Shown piece after piece: positions 17,687-26,134 of a stretch of 64,000 nucleotides of DNA (position 1 is the first letter of the stretch; each line of letters opens with the position of its first letter). Below the pieces are notes generated by a model. That model had not been told where the DNA came from, did no database searches, and was given only the letters and a program-made list of their open reading frames with translations. Where the stretch lies: positions 45,632 to 109,631 of the forward strand of contig DFKZ01000030.1 of NCBI GenBank assembly GCA_002373975.1, given 5' to 3'. Both the position numbers and the translations under genes were made by a program. The stretch is from Lachnospiraceae bacterium UBA3632. GTDB lineage: Bacteria; Bacillota; Clostridia; Lachnospirales; Lachnospiraceae.

Positions 17687-18862
17687 ATGTCTGAGATGAA
17701 AGAGATAGTACTTAATAAGTTCGAGGAAATTTTTGGTGATGCAAAAGAAGCAAAGGCTTATTTTGCGCCGGGAAGAGTAAATCTCATCGGCGAGCATACG
17801 GATTATAACGGAGGGCACGTATTTCCCTGCGCTCTTACCATAGGAACATACGGCGTGGCCAGAAAAAGAACGGACAAAATGTGCCGCTTCTACTCAATGA
17901 ATTTTGAGGAGCTCGGTGTTATCGCAGTCGACCTGAATGAAGAGATAAAGCCCTCGGAAAAACTTAACTGGGTCAACTATCCGCTTGGGATCGTGTGGGC
18001 ATTTGAACAAAAAGGAATGAAGATCGATGCAGGATTTGATCTTTTACTTAACGGAAATATCCCCAACGGATCGGGATTGTCATCATCTGCTTCCGTCGAG
18101 GTGCTCACGGGATTTATCCTGAGGGATCTTTACGGATTTGAAGTGACAAATCAGGAGCTTGCACTTATAGGTCAGTTTTCGGAGAATAAGTTTAACGGTG
18201 TAAACTGTGGTATTATGGATCAGTTTGCCATTGCAATGGGAAAGAAGGATCACGCCATATTCCTTGATACCGCCACACTGCAGTATGAGTATGCACCCCT
18301 GAAGCTTGACGGAGCCAAGATAGTGATCGCCTGCTCAAACAAAAAGAGGGGACTCGGAGACTCCAAGTATAATGAGCGCAGGCAGGAGTGCGAGGATGCA
18401 CTTGCTTCTCTTCAGACGATGGTAGACATTAAGAGCCTTGGTGATCTGGATGAAGCAACCTATGAGAAGCTTTCTCCGGTAATAAAGGACGGGACCAAAT
18501 GCCGTCGTGCAAGACACGCCATATACGAGAATCAGCGTACCATACAGGCTGTCGGTGCACTTAAAGCAGGGAACCTCAAGGCCTTCGGCCAGCTTATGAA
18601 CGAATCTCACAAGTCTCTCAGGGATGATTATGAGGTAACCGGAAAAGAGCTTGATACGCTCGTAGATGCGGCGTGGAAGGTGCCCGGTGTGATAGGTTCC
18701 AGAATGACCGGAGCCGGATTCGGCGGATGCACGGTCTCAATCGTAAAACAGGAAAATATTGATGAATTCATAAAAGAAGTCGGCGACACTTACGAGAAGG
18801 AAATAGGCTACAAAGCAGACTTTTATGTTGTCGAGATAGGTGACGGTCCCTGCGTATTATAA
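17687..18862 (+). CDS. galK: Galactokinase
   Basis: 391 aa. Phosphorylates galactose at C1 with ATP, the first Leloir step. GHMP-kinase motifs: GRVNLIGEHTDYNGG (29-43) for galactose binding, GSGLSSSASVEV for the ATP loop, and MTGAGFGGCTVSIV near the C-terminus. The ATG at 17687 is preceded by GGGAGAGG at good spacing; the frame continues to a TTG at 17657. galT follows 54 bases later. Confidence 0.97.
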   Translation: MSEMKEIVLNKFEEIFGDAKEAKAYFAPGRVNLIGEHTDYNGGHVFPCALTIGTYGVARKRTDKMCRFYSMNFEELGVIAVDLNEEIKPSEKLNWVNYPLGIVWAFEQKGMKIDAGFDLLLNGNIPNGSGLSSSASVEVLTGFILRDLYGFEVTNQELALIGQFSENKFNGVNCGIMDQFAIAMGKKDHAIFLDTATLQYEYAPLKLDGAKIVIACSNKKRGLGDSKYNERRQECEDALASLQTMVDIKSLGDLDEATYEKLSPVIKDGTKCRRARHAIYENQRTIQAVGALKAGNLKAFGQLMNESHKSLRDDYEVTGKELDTLVDAAWKVPGVIGSRMTGAGFGGCTVSIVKQENIDEFIKEVGDTYEKEIGYKADFYVVEIGDGPCVL

Positions 18863-18916
18863 GCAGGGCCGGCGGTACAGCCGCGGTAATAGAAATTTTG
18901 AGAGGTAGCTTAGATC

Positions 18917-20452
18917 ATGATACAGGATTCCATTGCAAAGCTCGTCAGATACGGTGTTCAGACAGAGCTTTTGGAAAAGGAAGATATAATTTTCACCGTA
19001 AACAGGCTTCTGGAGCTGTTTAAACTGGATGAAATATCCGAAGAGGCGCTGGAATACGCAGCCGGAGAAGAGTTTTTCCCGGATGATGAGATCGGGAGCG
19101 GCAAAGCTCTTGAACAGATCCTTGAGGAAATGCTGGAGTATGCTTCTTCTGAGGGATTTGTGGACGGATCATCCGTTACGGAAAAGGACCTTTTTGATAC
19201 GAAGATCATGAGTCTTCTTATGCCCAGACCGAGCGAAGTAATAAAGCACTTCCGCGAGATTTACGATGAGAAGGGCCCGGAAGCGGCGACGGATTATTAC
19301 TATGACCTAAGCCGCAATTCGGATTATATCAGACGATACCGCATCTCAAAGGATGTAAAGTGGGTGGCTCCGACCCAGTACGGAGACCTTGATATCACGA
19401 TCAATCTGTCAAAGCCGGAGAAGGATCCCAGAGCTATCGCTGCAGCTAAAAATGCCAGGCAGTCAGGCTACCCGAAATGCCTTCTTTGCCGCGAGAATGA
19501 AGGGTATGCGGGAAGGATGGATCATCCTGCAAGACAGAATCACCGTATCATTCCGGTGGAGATAAATAAGAGTGCGTGGGGGTTTCAGTACAGCCCCTAT
19601 GTATATTACAACGAGCATTGTATCGTGTTTAATTCAAAGCATGTTCCCATGAAGATAGAGCACGACACATTCTGCAAGCTGTTTGATTTTGTAAAGCAGT
19701 TCCCTCACTATTTCGTGGGATCGAATGCGGATCTTCCTATTGTGGGAGGCTCGATCCTTTCCCATGATCATTTTCAGGGAGGGCACTATGAGTTTGCCAT
19801 GGCTAAGGCTCCGGTCGAAAAGCAGTTTACTATCCCGGGGTTTGAGGATGTATCAGCCGGTATAGTAAAGTGGCCGATGTCTGTTATCAGATTGTCTTCG
19901 GACAGTACGGACCGTATCATTGCACTGGCTGACAGAATACTTGAAAAGTGGCGCGGTTATTCCGATGAGGAGCTGTTTATTTTCTCCGAGACAGAGGGAG
20001 AGCCTCATAATACCATAACTCCCATTGCCAGGAAGAGGGGAGAAAAGTATGAGCTTGATCTGGTGCTGAGAAATAATATAACCACTGAGGAGCACCCGCT
20101 GGGAGTGTTTCATCCCCATGCAGAGCTTCATCACATCAAGAAGGAAAACATCGGGCTTATAGAGGTTATGGGGCTTGCGGTGCTTCCGGCCAGACTTAAG
20201 GGTGAGATGGCGGCTCTCAGAGAAGCCATACTCGAAGGGAAGGATCTGAGGCGAGATGAGGTTCTTGATAAGCACGCAGACTGGGTCGATGAGTTCAGAT
20301 CAAAGTATGACAGCATAAACGACAGTAATATTGACAAGATAATAAGGGACGAAATAGGTCTTGTATTCATGCGTGTGCTCGAGGATGCGGGTGTGTATAA
20401 GCGTGATGACAAAGGACAGAGGGGTTTTATAAGATTTATCGAGTCTGTTTGA
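18917..20452 (+). CDS. galT: Galactose-1-phosphate uridylyltransferase, Firmicutes type (GalT class II)
   Basis: 511 aa, the longer class found in Firmicutes and unlike the 350-aa E. coli enzyme. Exchanges UMP between UDP-glucose and galactose-1-phosphate. CLLCRENEGYAGRM, GGSILSHDHFQGGHYEFAMA (the active-site His-rich segment) and GVFHPHAELHHIKKENIGLIEV are characteristic. GAGAGG lies 12 bases before the ATG. No galE is present in the window, so UDP-galactose epimerisation must be encoded elsewhere. A hybrid histidine kinase begins only 9 bases after the stop. Confidence 0.97.
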   Translation: MIQDSIAKLVRYGVQTELLEKEDIIFTVNRLLELFKLDEISEEALEYAAGEEFFPDDEIGSGKALEQILEEMLEYASSEGFVDGSSVTEKDLFDTKIMSLLMPRPSEVIKHFREIYDEKGPEAATDYYYDLSRNSDYIRRYRISKDVKWVAPTQYGDLDITINLSKPEKDPRAIAAAKNARQSGYPKCLLCRENEGYAGRMDHPARQNHRIIPVEINKSAWGFQYSPYVYYNEHCIVFNSKHVPMKIEHDTFCKLFDFVKQFPHYFVGSNADLPIVGGSILSHDHFQGGHYEFAMAKAPVEKQFTIPGFEDVSAGIVKWPMSVIRLSSDSTDRIIALADRILEKWRGYSDEELFIFSETEGEPHNTITPIARKRGEKYELDLVLRNNITTEEHPLGVFHPHAELHHIKKENIGLIEVMGLAVLPARLKGEMAALREAILEGKDLRRDEVLDKHADWVDEFRSKYDSINDSNIDKIIRDEIGLVFMRVLEDAGVYKRDDKGQRGFIRFIESV

Positions 20453-20461
20453 GGATGAATT

Positions 20462-22822
20462 ATGAAAAAGACCGCAACGGATCTAATATATAAGATAATA
20501 CAGGGCATTGTCGCAGTGCTTTGTATTGGTATTGCGGTCATATATATCATAGGTCAGTTTTTTACCAAAAACCCTGTTCTGTACGATACTTATTTTGAAA
20601 GACTTGATACCGTGTGGAAGCATACGGATGAGAATGGCGTTACGGAAGAGTACACATATCCCGCTTATTTTGATGTAACGGGTGAAAAAGTGTTTACCAC
20701 AAGCACTGTACTTCCGTCAGAGATAAAGAGCAACTGGTTTCTGTTTATCAAGACCGGAAGAAGCTTTTCGGCCTATGTGGGTGATGATCTCAGATGTGAA
20801 CACGACCTTGATCATACCCGGTTTGGAGCAAATACAAAATCCATGTGGCTCCCGATCACGATATACCCTTCCGATGCCGGTCAGACACTCCGGATAGTGC
20901 GCGAAAACTACATGTATGACACCTACACCCTAAGCGAGATTTATATCGGCTATCGCATGGGTCTGGTGAATAATATAGTTGCTCAGAACAATTTCATTCT
21001 GGTCCTGGCCTTTTCGCTGTTTATCTTCAGTTTTATGAGCACCTGTATAAGCATAGGTTACCGGATTAAAACACGTCAGAGCTTTGCGCTGATGTATCTT
21101 TCTATTGCGGTTTTAGCAAGTTCGACCTGGCTTCTTTTGGATAATTTTGCATATCCGTTCCTTTTCGGGAACTATTTTATCGACGGTACGGTGGAGCTCC
21201 TCATAGTGCTGCTTCTCCCATTCCCCTTTTCATTGTATCTGAATATACTTCAGCACCGCAGATATCAGAAATACTATAATATCCTGAATTCGATAGTTGT
21301 GCTGAACTTTTTGGTGTTCACTTTTTTACATTTCAGTGACATCAGGAATTTCAACCATACGATAACCTTCATCAACGCAAGCATAGGAATCGTAGCTCTG
21401 GTTTTATTCGGATTTCTGGTATATGATTCAATCATTAAGCATAATAGGGACTATGCCATAATCGCCATAGGTTTCGGCGGATTTATAATATTTTCGGTTG
21501 CCGAAGCAATCCACCTGAGCCTGCATTCCCATTCCAATGACGGTATTTTTGTTGCGATCGGACTGCTGGGGTTATATGCCTGTGCGATTATTTACGAGGT
21601 GGTAAATATAAGCGATCTCCATGCCAAAACTCTCGAGGCACAGGAGTCAAACTCCGCAAAATCAGCTTTTCTTGCGAATATGTCCCACGAGATAAGAACC
21701 CCCATCAATGCGATAATAGGGATGAATGAACTCATTCTAAGGGAGAAGCCCAATGATGTAATAAGGGATTATTCGGAAAATATCAGCATTGCCAGCAGAA
21801 ATCTGCTTGATCTTGTAAATGATATTCTCGACTTTTCCAAGATAGAGCAGGGGCATATGGATATCCTGGAGGATAAATACGGGCTCAGACAGGTTATCAC
21901 AGGCGTTCTCGCCATGATAAGCATTAAGGCGGATGAAAAAGGTTTGGCCCTGGAAACCGATATTTCAAAGGATCTTCCGAAGGTTCTTTGGGGAGATGAA
22001 AAGAGAATAAGGGAGATCATGCTTAATCTTCTTAACAATTCCATCAAATACACCGAGAAGGGGACCGTTACATTTACTGTCAGGTCCGAAGCGGAGACAG
22101 ATGATATCATTCGCCTTGTGATAGTCGTGAAGGATACCGGGATCGGGATCAAGGAGGAAGACAGAGAGAGGCTGTTTAGCAGGTTTGAGAGATTAGACAG
22201 CAAAAAGAACAGGAATATCGAAGGAACGGGACTGGGACTGGCCATAACGGCAAAGCTTGTTTCTTTGATGGGTGGTACCATTGACTGCAAAAGCACATAT
22301 GGGGCCGGAAGTGAATTTACGGCTGTAATACTGCAGAAGGTAATAGATGCTTCTCCAATGGGGGATATCAATAAATACGAACCCGAAGAGGGATCCGGAT
22401 CAGAAAAAAAGCGCAATTCGTATATTTGCCCCGATGCGGAGATACTTGTTGTAGATGACAACGACATGAACCTTAAAGTGGCAAAGGGACTGCTCAAGGC
22501 TACTCAGGCAAAAGTGACGGTCTGTAAAAGCGGTGCAGAAATGCTCGAACTCACAAAGGAAAAGAAGTATGATATCATTCTCCTGGACCACATGATGCCG
22601 GTAATGGACGGTATAGAGGCTCTGGAAGAATTAAAGAAACAAAAAGGTAACGCCAATATAAATACACCGGTGATAGCACTCACGGCGAATGCGATCCTCG
22701 GTGCAAAGGAGATGTATCTGGAGAAGGGATTCTCGGATTATATAAGTAAACCCATGAGGGTGAGCGAACTAATGGATGTGACGGAAAGACATCTTCCTGC
22801 CGATAAGGTGATCAGGCAGTAG
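20462..22822 (+). CDS. Hybrid sensor histidine kinase, membrane-bound
   Basis: 786 aa. One N-terminal membrane helix (about 11-31), an extracytoplasmic sensor region (about 32-175) rich in aromatic residues, then about seven closely spaced membrane helices up to about 390, as in 7TM-type receptors. The kinase core has His409 in SHEIRTPINAIIGM, N-box NLLNNSIKYT, and G-boxes DTGIGI and GTGLGLAI. The C-terminal receiver has DD, Asp709 (LLDHMMP) and SKPM. There is no output domain, so the phosphate must pass to another protein. GAGG precedes the ATG 9 bases after galT. This placement suggests sensing of something linked to galactose use. Confidence 0.93.
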   Translation: MKKTATDLIYKIIQGIVAVLCIGIAVIYIIGQFFTKNPVLYDTYFERLDTVWKHTDENGVTEEYTYPAYFDVTGEKVFTTSTVLPSEIKSNWFLFIKTGRSFSAYVGDDLRCEHDLDHTRFGANTKSMWLPITIYPSDAGQTLRIVRENYMYDTYTLSEIYIGYRMGLVNNIVAQNNFILVLAFSLFIFSFMSTCISIGYRIKTRQSFALMYLSIAVLASSTWLLLDNFAYPFLFGNYFIDGTVELLIVLLLPFPFSLYLNILQHRRYQKYYNILNSIVVLNFLVFTFLHFSDIRNFNHTITFINASIGIVALVLFGFLVYDSIIKHNRDYAIIAIGFGGFIIFSVAEAIHLSLHSHSNDGIFVAIGLLGLYACAIIYEVVNISDLHAKTLEAQESNSAKSAFLANMSHEIRTPINAIIGMNELILREKPNDVIRDYSENISIASRNLLDLVNDILDFSKIEQGHMDILEDKYGLRQVITGVLAMISIKADEKGLALETDISKDLPKVLWGDEKRIREIMLNLLNNSIKYTEKGTVTFTVRSEAETDDIIRLVIVVKDTGIGIKEEDRERLFSRFERLDSKKNRNIEGTGLGLAITAKLVSLMGGTIDCKSTYGAGSEFTAVILQKVIDASPMGDINKYEPEEGSGSEKKRNSYICPDAEILVVDDNDMNLKVAKGLLKATQAKVTVCKSGAEMLELTKEKKYDIILLDHMMPVMDGIEALEELKKQKGNANINTPVIALTANAILGAKEMYLEKGFSDYISKPMRVSELMDVTERHLPADKVIRQ

Positions 22823-22885
22823 CGATCAAAAGCCAAATCAATCATAGAGTCAAAGCAATTAAACAGCAAAAATGCTTTTAAACTG

Positions 22886-23503
22886 TCAGTTTTGCGTATA
22901 CTCCTTTAGATCGGAAATCAGGCCTTTGGTGGTGATCAGATTCATTTTTTCCACGGTATCTATAAGGGAGAGGATCTTGTCGGTCTCACCGCGCTTGTTG
23001 TAATAAGAAGCCAGTCTGCGATACACCGAGGGGGCGTCGGAATTAATGCTGACTTCGTACTCCATTATTCTGACAGCAGCGTCGGTCTGACCCTTCTCCC
23101 AGAGATGGTCAGCCCACTTTTGAAGTGTCTGGATCAGGGTCGTGTACCTGTTGTCGCATTCCGACAGATATGTCAGGTTAGCCACACCGTATTTCATCTT
23201 GAGATCCGTGTTGGTCATACCGGTCAGATTGATTATTTTTTCCTCCGCTAGCTCGCGGAGGTTTTTTATGCAATCAGATACAGTCTCGTCATCCGGAAGC
23301 ACGTCGACGGGAAGTCTGTCTAAATCCACCGAAAGATATTCGACATCGTCAAGGGGCTTGCGACGGACGTTATTAGCCTCCGCTTCGCGTTTCCAGAAGG
23401 CTTTGTCGGCGCGTTCGTTCTTTCCGCGGGCCTTTCTTATGGCGTACTGAAGCACGCCGATAAACATTATTACACTTAACAGAATGGGAAAATGTAATCG
23501 CAT
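22886..23503 (-). CDS. Membrane-anchored protein with TPR-like C-terminus, function unknown
   Basis: 205 aa from the ATG at 23503. One membrane helix at the N-terminus (FPILLSVIMFIGVLQYAI), a basic then acidic linker, and a helical C-terminal half (DHLWEKGQTDAAVRIMEYEV, SVYRRLASYYNKRGETDKI) with tetratricopeptide-like spacing. The cytoplasmic helical repeat domain suggests a scaffold role. No known family recognised. The frame extends to a TTG at 23548 without a ribosome site; the ATG also lacks a good one, so the start is uncertain. It converges with the kinase operon and diverges from the next one through the overlapping promoters at 23550-23599. Confidence 0.7.
   Translation of the reverse strand: MRLHFPILLSVIMFIGVLQYAIRKARGKNERADKAFWKREAEANNVRRKPLDDVEYLSVDLDRLPVDVLPDDETVSDCIKNLRELAEEKIINLTGMTNTDLKMKYGVANLTYLSECDNRYTTLIQTLQKWADHLWEKGQTDAAVRIMEYEVSINSDAPSVYRRLASYYNKRGETDKILSLIDTVEKMNLITTKGLISDLKEYTQN
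23242..23267 (+). terminator. Terminator-like hairpin inside the minus-strand gene, plus-strand orientation
   Basis: Arms CCTCCGC (23242-23248) and GCGGAGG (23255-23261) form a perfect 7-bp stem with a 6-base loop, followed by TTTTTT on the plus strand. It lies within the coding part of the minus-strand gene and would stop transcripts running in from the galactose/kinase operon about 420 bases after the last stop codon. Confidence 0.5.
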
Positions 23504-23549
23504 TTGCCAAATCCGCCCTGTGGCGGCTCCAAATAAATATCCGCCCAAG

Positions 23550-23599
23550 TTGCGCGGAATGAATAATTGCGTTATAATGTCGTATTAGGGTTGGCGCAA
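23550..23599. promoter_or_regulatory. Two overlapping divergent promoters, symmetric
   Basis: Plus strand: TTGCGC (23550-23555), 17 bases, TATAAT (23573-23578). Minus strand: TTGCGC (23594-23599), 17 bases, TATAAC (23571-23576). The -10 boxes overlap and the whole element is symmetric about 23574.5, so only one RNA polymerase can bind at a time. The plus promoter would drive the operon starting at the 34-aa peptide, the minus one the TPR-like protein. Confidence 0.6.
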
Positions 23600-23673
23600 A
23601 AAACAGCAGATAGTACCTATATTATATGCGCTTTGAAACACGGACACAGACACACACATCAAAAGGAAAAAAT

Positions 23674-23778
23674 ATGTTTAACCTGAACAGCAAAAAAAAT
23701 AAGCGGATCATGGCTGCCGTTATAGTGGCGGTGCTGGTCGTTGCCATGGTCGTACCATTGATTTTAGCATATACTTAA
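23674..23778 (+). CDS. 34-residue single-helix membrane peptide
   Basis: Reads MFNLNSKKNKRIM, then a strongly hydrophobic run of about 20 residues (AAVIVAVLVVAMVV and on), ending in YT. AAAGGA lies about 8 bases upstream of the ATG. The basic N-terminus followed by a single helix predicts an N-in membrane peptide; a signal-peptide remnant is less likely as nothing follows. It is the first gene after the plus-strand promoter, 17 bases before the AIR-synthase-like gene. Function unknown; I think similar short peptides occur in related Lachnospiraceae, but cannot verify it. Confidence 0.6.
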   Translation: MFNLNSKKNKRIMAAVIVAVLVVAMVVPLILAYT

Positions 23779-23794
23779 GCCGGATTCAATCGTT

Positions 23795-24409
23795 ATGCAA
23801 AACAGCGCAAGGCAGAAGAATAAAAGATCCCTGGTAGTTACCGGGTATATCGGGCTTGGCGGGACCGCAGTTCTGGCAGGAGAATACCGGAGCCGGATAG
23901 ATGAGCGTTTCCCAAGGTTTCTTTCCCGCGAGGCAATAGAAATGGGGAACAGAGACAGACTTTACGAAGAGGAGAAGCGCACCCTTGAAATAATAAAGGC
24001 ATTTGCCCCGGATGGGCAGGTGAATGGACCCGAAGGTGAAGGCACCCTGTGTGTAAAAGCCGGAGAAGGCGGATTTCTCACGGCTATGTACCAAATGGCA
24101 GAAGCATCCGGAGCTGGGTTTGAAACGGATCTGAGGAAGGTACCGATCAGGCAGGAGACCATTGAGATATGTGAGCTGCTTGAAGTGAATCCTTACCATC
24201 TGTACTGCGGCGGCTGCATAATACTAATGACGAAAGACGCGGGACCTCTTATTTCGGAGCTGGAAAAAGACGGGATAAACGCCGTTGTCATAGGTTACAC
24301 AAACGATAAAAAGTCTCATGTTCTTTTTAATGACGGCACGGAAAGCCACCTGAACAGGCCACAGCCGGATGAACTTGAAAGATTGGGATTGACCGGCAGG
24401 CTCCGGTAA
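23795..24409 (+). CDS. AIR synthase-related protein (HypE/ThiL-like C-terminal domain)
   Basis: 204 aa. The second half (PIRQETIEICELLEVNPYHL, GCIILMTKDAGPLISELEKDGINAVVIG, and the closing HLNRPQPDELERL) matches the C-terminal domain of the PurM/HypE/SelD/ThiL superfamily. The N-terminal half is short, and the usual ATP-binding N-terminal domain with its metal aspartates is missing or reduced, so activity as a kinase or synthase is doubtful. No hydrogenase genes are near, so a HypE role is not supported. No clear ribosome site precedes the ATG at 23795. It lies upstream of the Lrp/aminotransferase pair. Confidence 0.65.
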   Translation: MQNSARQKNKRSLVVTGYIGLGGTAVLAGEYRSRIDERFPRFLSREAIEMGNRDRLYEEEKRTLEIIKAFAPDGQVNGPEGEGTLCVKAGEGGFLTAMYQMAEASGAGFETDLRKVPIRQETIEICELLEVNPYHLYCGGCIILMTKDAGPLISELEKDGINAVVIGYTNDKKSHVLFNDGTESHLNRPQPDELERLGLTGRLR

Positions 24410-24455
24410 AGGAGATTGCCTAAATACAAAAATAACAAGAATCGAGGATGAGATC

Positions 24456-24944
24456 ATGAAAATGGAAGAAGAATTGCTGGCGATAATCGAAAAGAACAGC
24501 CGAATTGACTTGAAGGAACTTGCGGTCATCCTCGGTGTCAGTGAGATCGATATCGTAAATACTCTTCAGAAGCTGGAAGAGGAAGGCGTGGTATGCGGAT
24601 ACCACACAATGATCAACTGGGAGAAGACATCGATAGAAAAAGTAACCGCACTTATCGAAGTCAGGGTGACTCCTCAGAGAGGACAGGGCTTTGACAATAT
24701 AGCGGAGAGGATCTACAAATATCCGGAGGTACAGAGCGTGTATCTGATCTCGGGAGGGTACGATCTTCTTGTTACCCTTGAGGGAAAGACTCTGAGAGAG
24801 GTGTCGAGCTTTGTATCCGACAAACTCTCCACGCTTGAGACCGTTCTAAGCACTGCAACACACTTTATTCTTAAGAAATACAAGGATCACGGTACGATCC
24901 TGGGCGTAAAATCCGAAGATGAAAGGGAGATCGTTACTCCATGA
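24456..24944 (+). CDS. Lrp/AsnC family transcriptional regulator
   Basis: 162 aa, the usual length. N-terminal winged helix (LLAIIEKNSRIDLKELAVIL, IVNTLQKLEEEGVV) and C-terminal RAM effector-binding domain (TALIEVRVTPQRGQGFDNIAERI, YLISGGYDLLVTLEGKTLREV). Such proteins sense amino acids. The stop overlaps the aminotransferase start by 4 bases (ATGA), so regulator and enzyme are coupled, and the LeuA fusion follows. Amino-acid responsive control of this operon, possibly autoregulation, is inferred. Confidence 0.93.
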   Translation: MKMEEELLAIIEKNSRIDLKELAVILGVSEIDIVNTLQKLEEEGVVCGYHTMINWEKTSIEKVTALIEVRVTPQRGQGFDNIAERIYKYPEVQSVYLISGGYDLLVTLEGKTLREVSSFVSDKLSTLETVLSTATHFILKKYKDHGTILGVKSEDEREIVTP

Positions 24945-26119
24945 GAAATCCTGTATCAGATACGATCGTAGGGATCAAGCCTTCGGGCATAAGAAAATTT
25001 TTTGATATAGTTACCGAGATGAATGACAAGAATGTCATTTCGCTCGGAGTGGGTGAGCCGGATTTTGACACTCCCTGGCATATCAGGGACGAGGGTATCT
25101 ATTCCCTGGAAAAGGGAAGGAGCCACTACACAGGAAACACCGGCCTGGTTGAGCTGCGCAAAGAAATCTGCAACTACCTTAAACGCACTCAGGGGATCCA
25201 ATATGATTACTCGAAGGAAGTGATCGTAACGGTGGGTGGTTCCGAGGCTATAGATATCGGGCTGAGAGCGATGTGCAATCCCGGGGATGAAGTGATAATC
25301 CCGCAGCCCAGCTATGTATCATATGAACCCTGTGCCCTGCTGGTAGGAGCGGTTCCGGTCATAATAGACCTTAAAGAAGAGAATGAATTTAGGCTAACGG
25401 CCGAGGAACTGAAAGCGGCCATTACGGACAAGACCAAGGTGCTGATACTTCCCTTCCCCAACAACCCGACGGGCGGGATCATGGAGAGAGCTGATCTTGA
25501 AGCCATAAGGGAAGTTATAATAGAAAATGACATTTACGTCATGTCAGACGAGATTTATGCAGAGCTGACGTATAAAGATAAACATGTTTCGATTGCTTCG
25601 CTTGAGGGGATGAGGGAAAGAACGGTTCTTATCAACGGTTTTTCAAAGGCATATGCAATGACAGGATGGCGACTCGGATACGCATGCGGACCGGAAGAGA
25701 TCATCCGGCAGATGACCAAGATCCATCAGTATTGTATAATGTGCGCTCCGACTACCAGTCAGTACGCGGCGATCGAAGCCCTTAAAAACGGAGACAAGGA
25801 CGTTGAGGAAATGCGCGCTGAGTATAACAGGCGCAGACGTTTCCTTATGAATGCGTTTAAGGAGATGAACATAAAAGTGTTTGAACCCTACGGAGCCTTT
25901 TACATCTTCCCGTGCATAAAAGAATTCGGAATGACAAGCGATGAGTTTGCCACAAGATTCCTGGCGGAAGAAAAGGTTGCCGCTGTTCCGGGCACTGCAT
26001 TCGGAGCAAGCGGAGAGGGATTTCTTCGAATATCCTATGCCTACTCTCTAGAGAGACTAAAGGAAGCTATGAAGAGGTTTGCACACTTTGTGGAGAAACT
26101 CCGCGCCGAAAAAGTTTAA
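24941..26119 (+). CDS. Class I/II PLP-dependent aminotransferase
   Basis: 392 aa. Fold type I aminotransferase of the aspartate/aromatic subgroup: LGVGEPDFDTPWHI, FPNNPTGGIM, MSDEIYAELTY and the PLP lysine in NGFSKAYAMTGWRLGY; the substrate-carboxylate arginine is in GFLRISYAYS. Transfers amino groups between an amino acid and 2-oxoglutarate; exact substrate not readable from sequence. Pairing with an Lrp regulator and LeuA makes branched-chain or aromatic amino acids plausible. Confidence 0.93.
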   Translation: MRNPVSDTIVGIKPSGIRKFFDIVTEMNDKNVISLGVGEPDFDTPWHIRDEGIYSLEKGRSHYTGNTGLVELRKEICNYLKRTQGIQYDYSKEVIVTVGGSEAIDIGLRAMCNPGDEVIIPQPSYVSYEPCALLVGAVPVIIDLKEENEFRLTAEELKAAITDKTKVLILPFPNNPTGGIMERADLEAIREVIIENDIYVMSDEIYAELTYKDKHVSIASLEGMRERTVLINGFSKAYAMTGWRLGYACGPEEIIRQMTKIHQYCIMCAPTTSQYAAIEALKNGDKDVEEMRAEYNRRRRFLMNAFKEMNIKVFEPYGAFYIFPCIKEFGMTSDEFATRFLAEEKVAAVPGTAFGASGEGFLRISYAYSLERLKEAMKRFAHFVEKLRAEKV

Positions 26120-26134
26120 GAGGAGATTATCAGG

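Noticed and set aside
22852..22878. Weak hairpin (AAAGCA/TGCTTT) after the hybrid kinase as its terminator
   Set aside because: Only six A/T-rich pairs with a 15-base loop; too weak to call. The stronger candidate is at 23242-23267.
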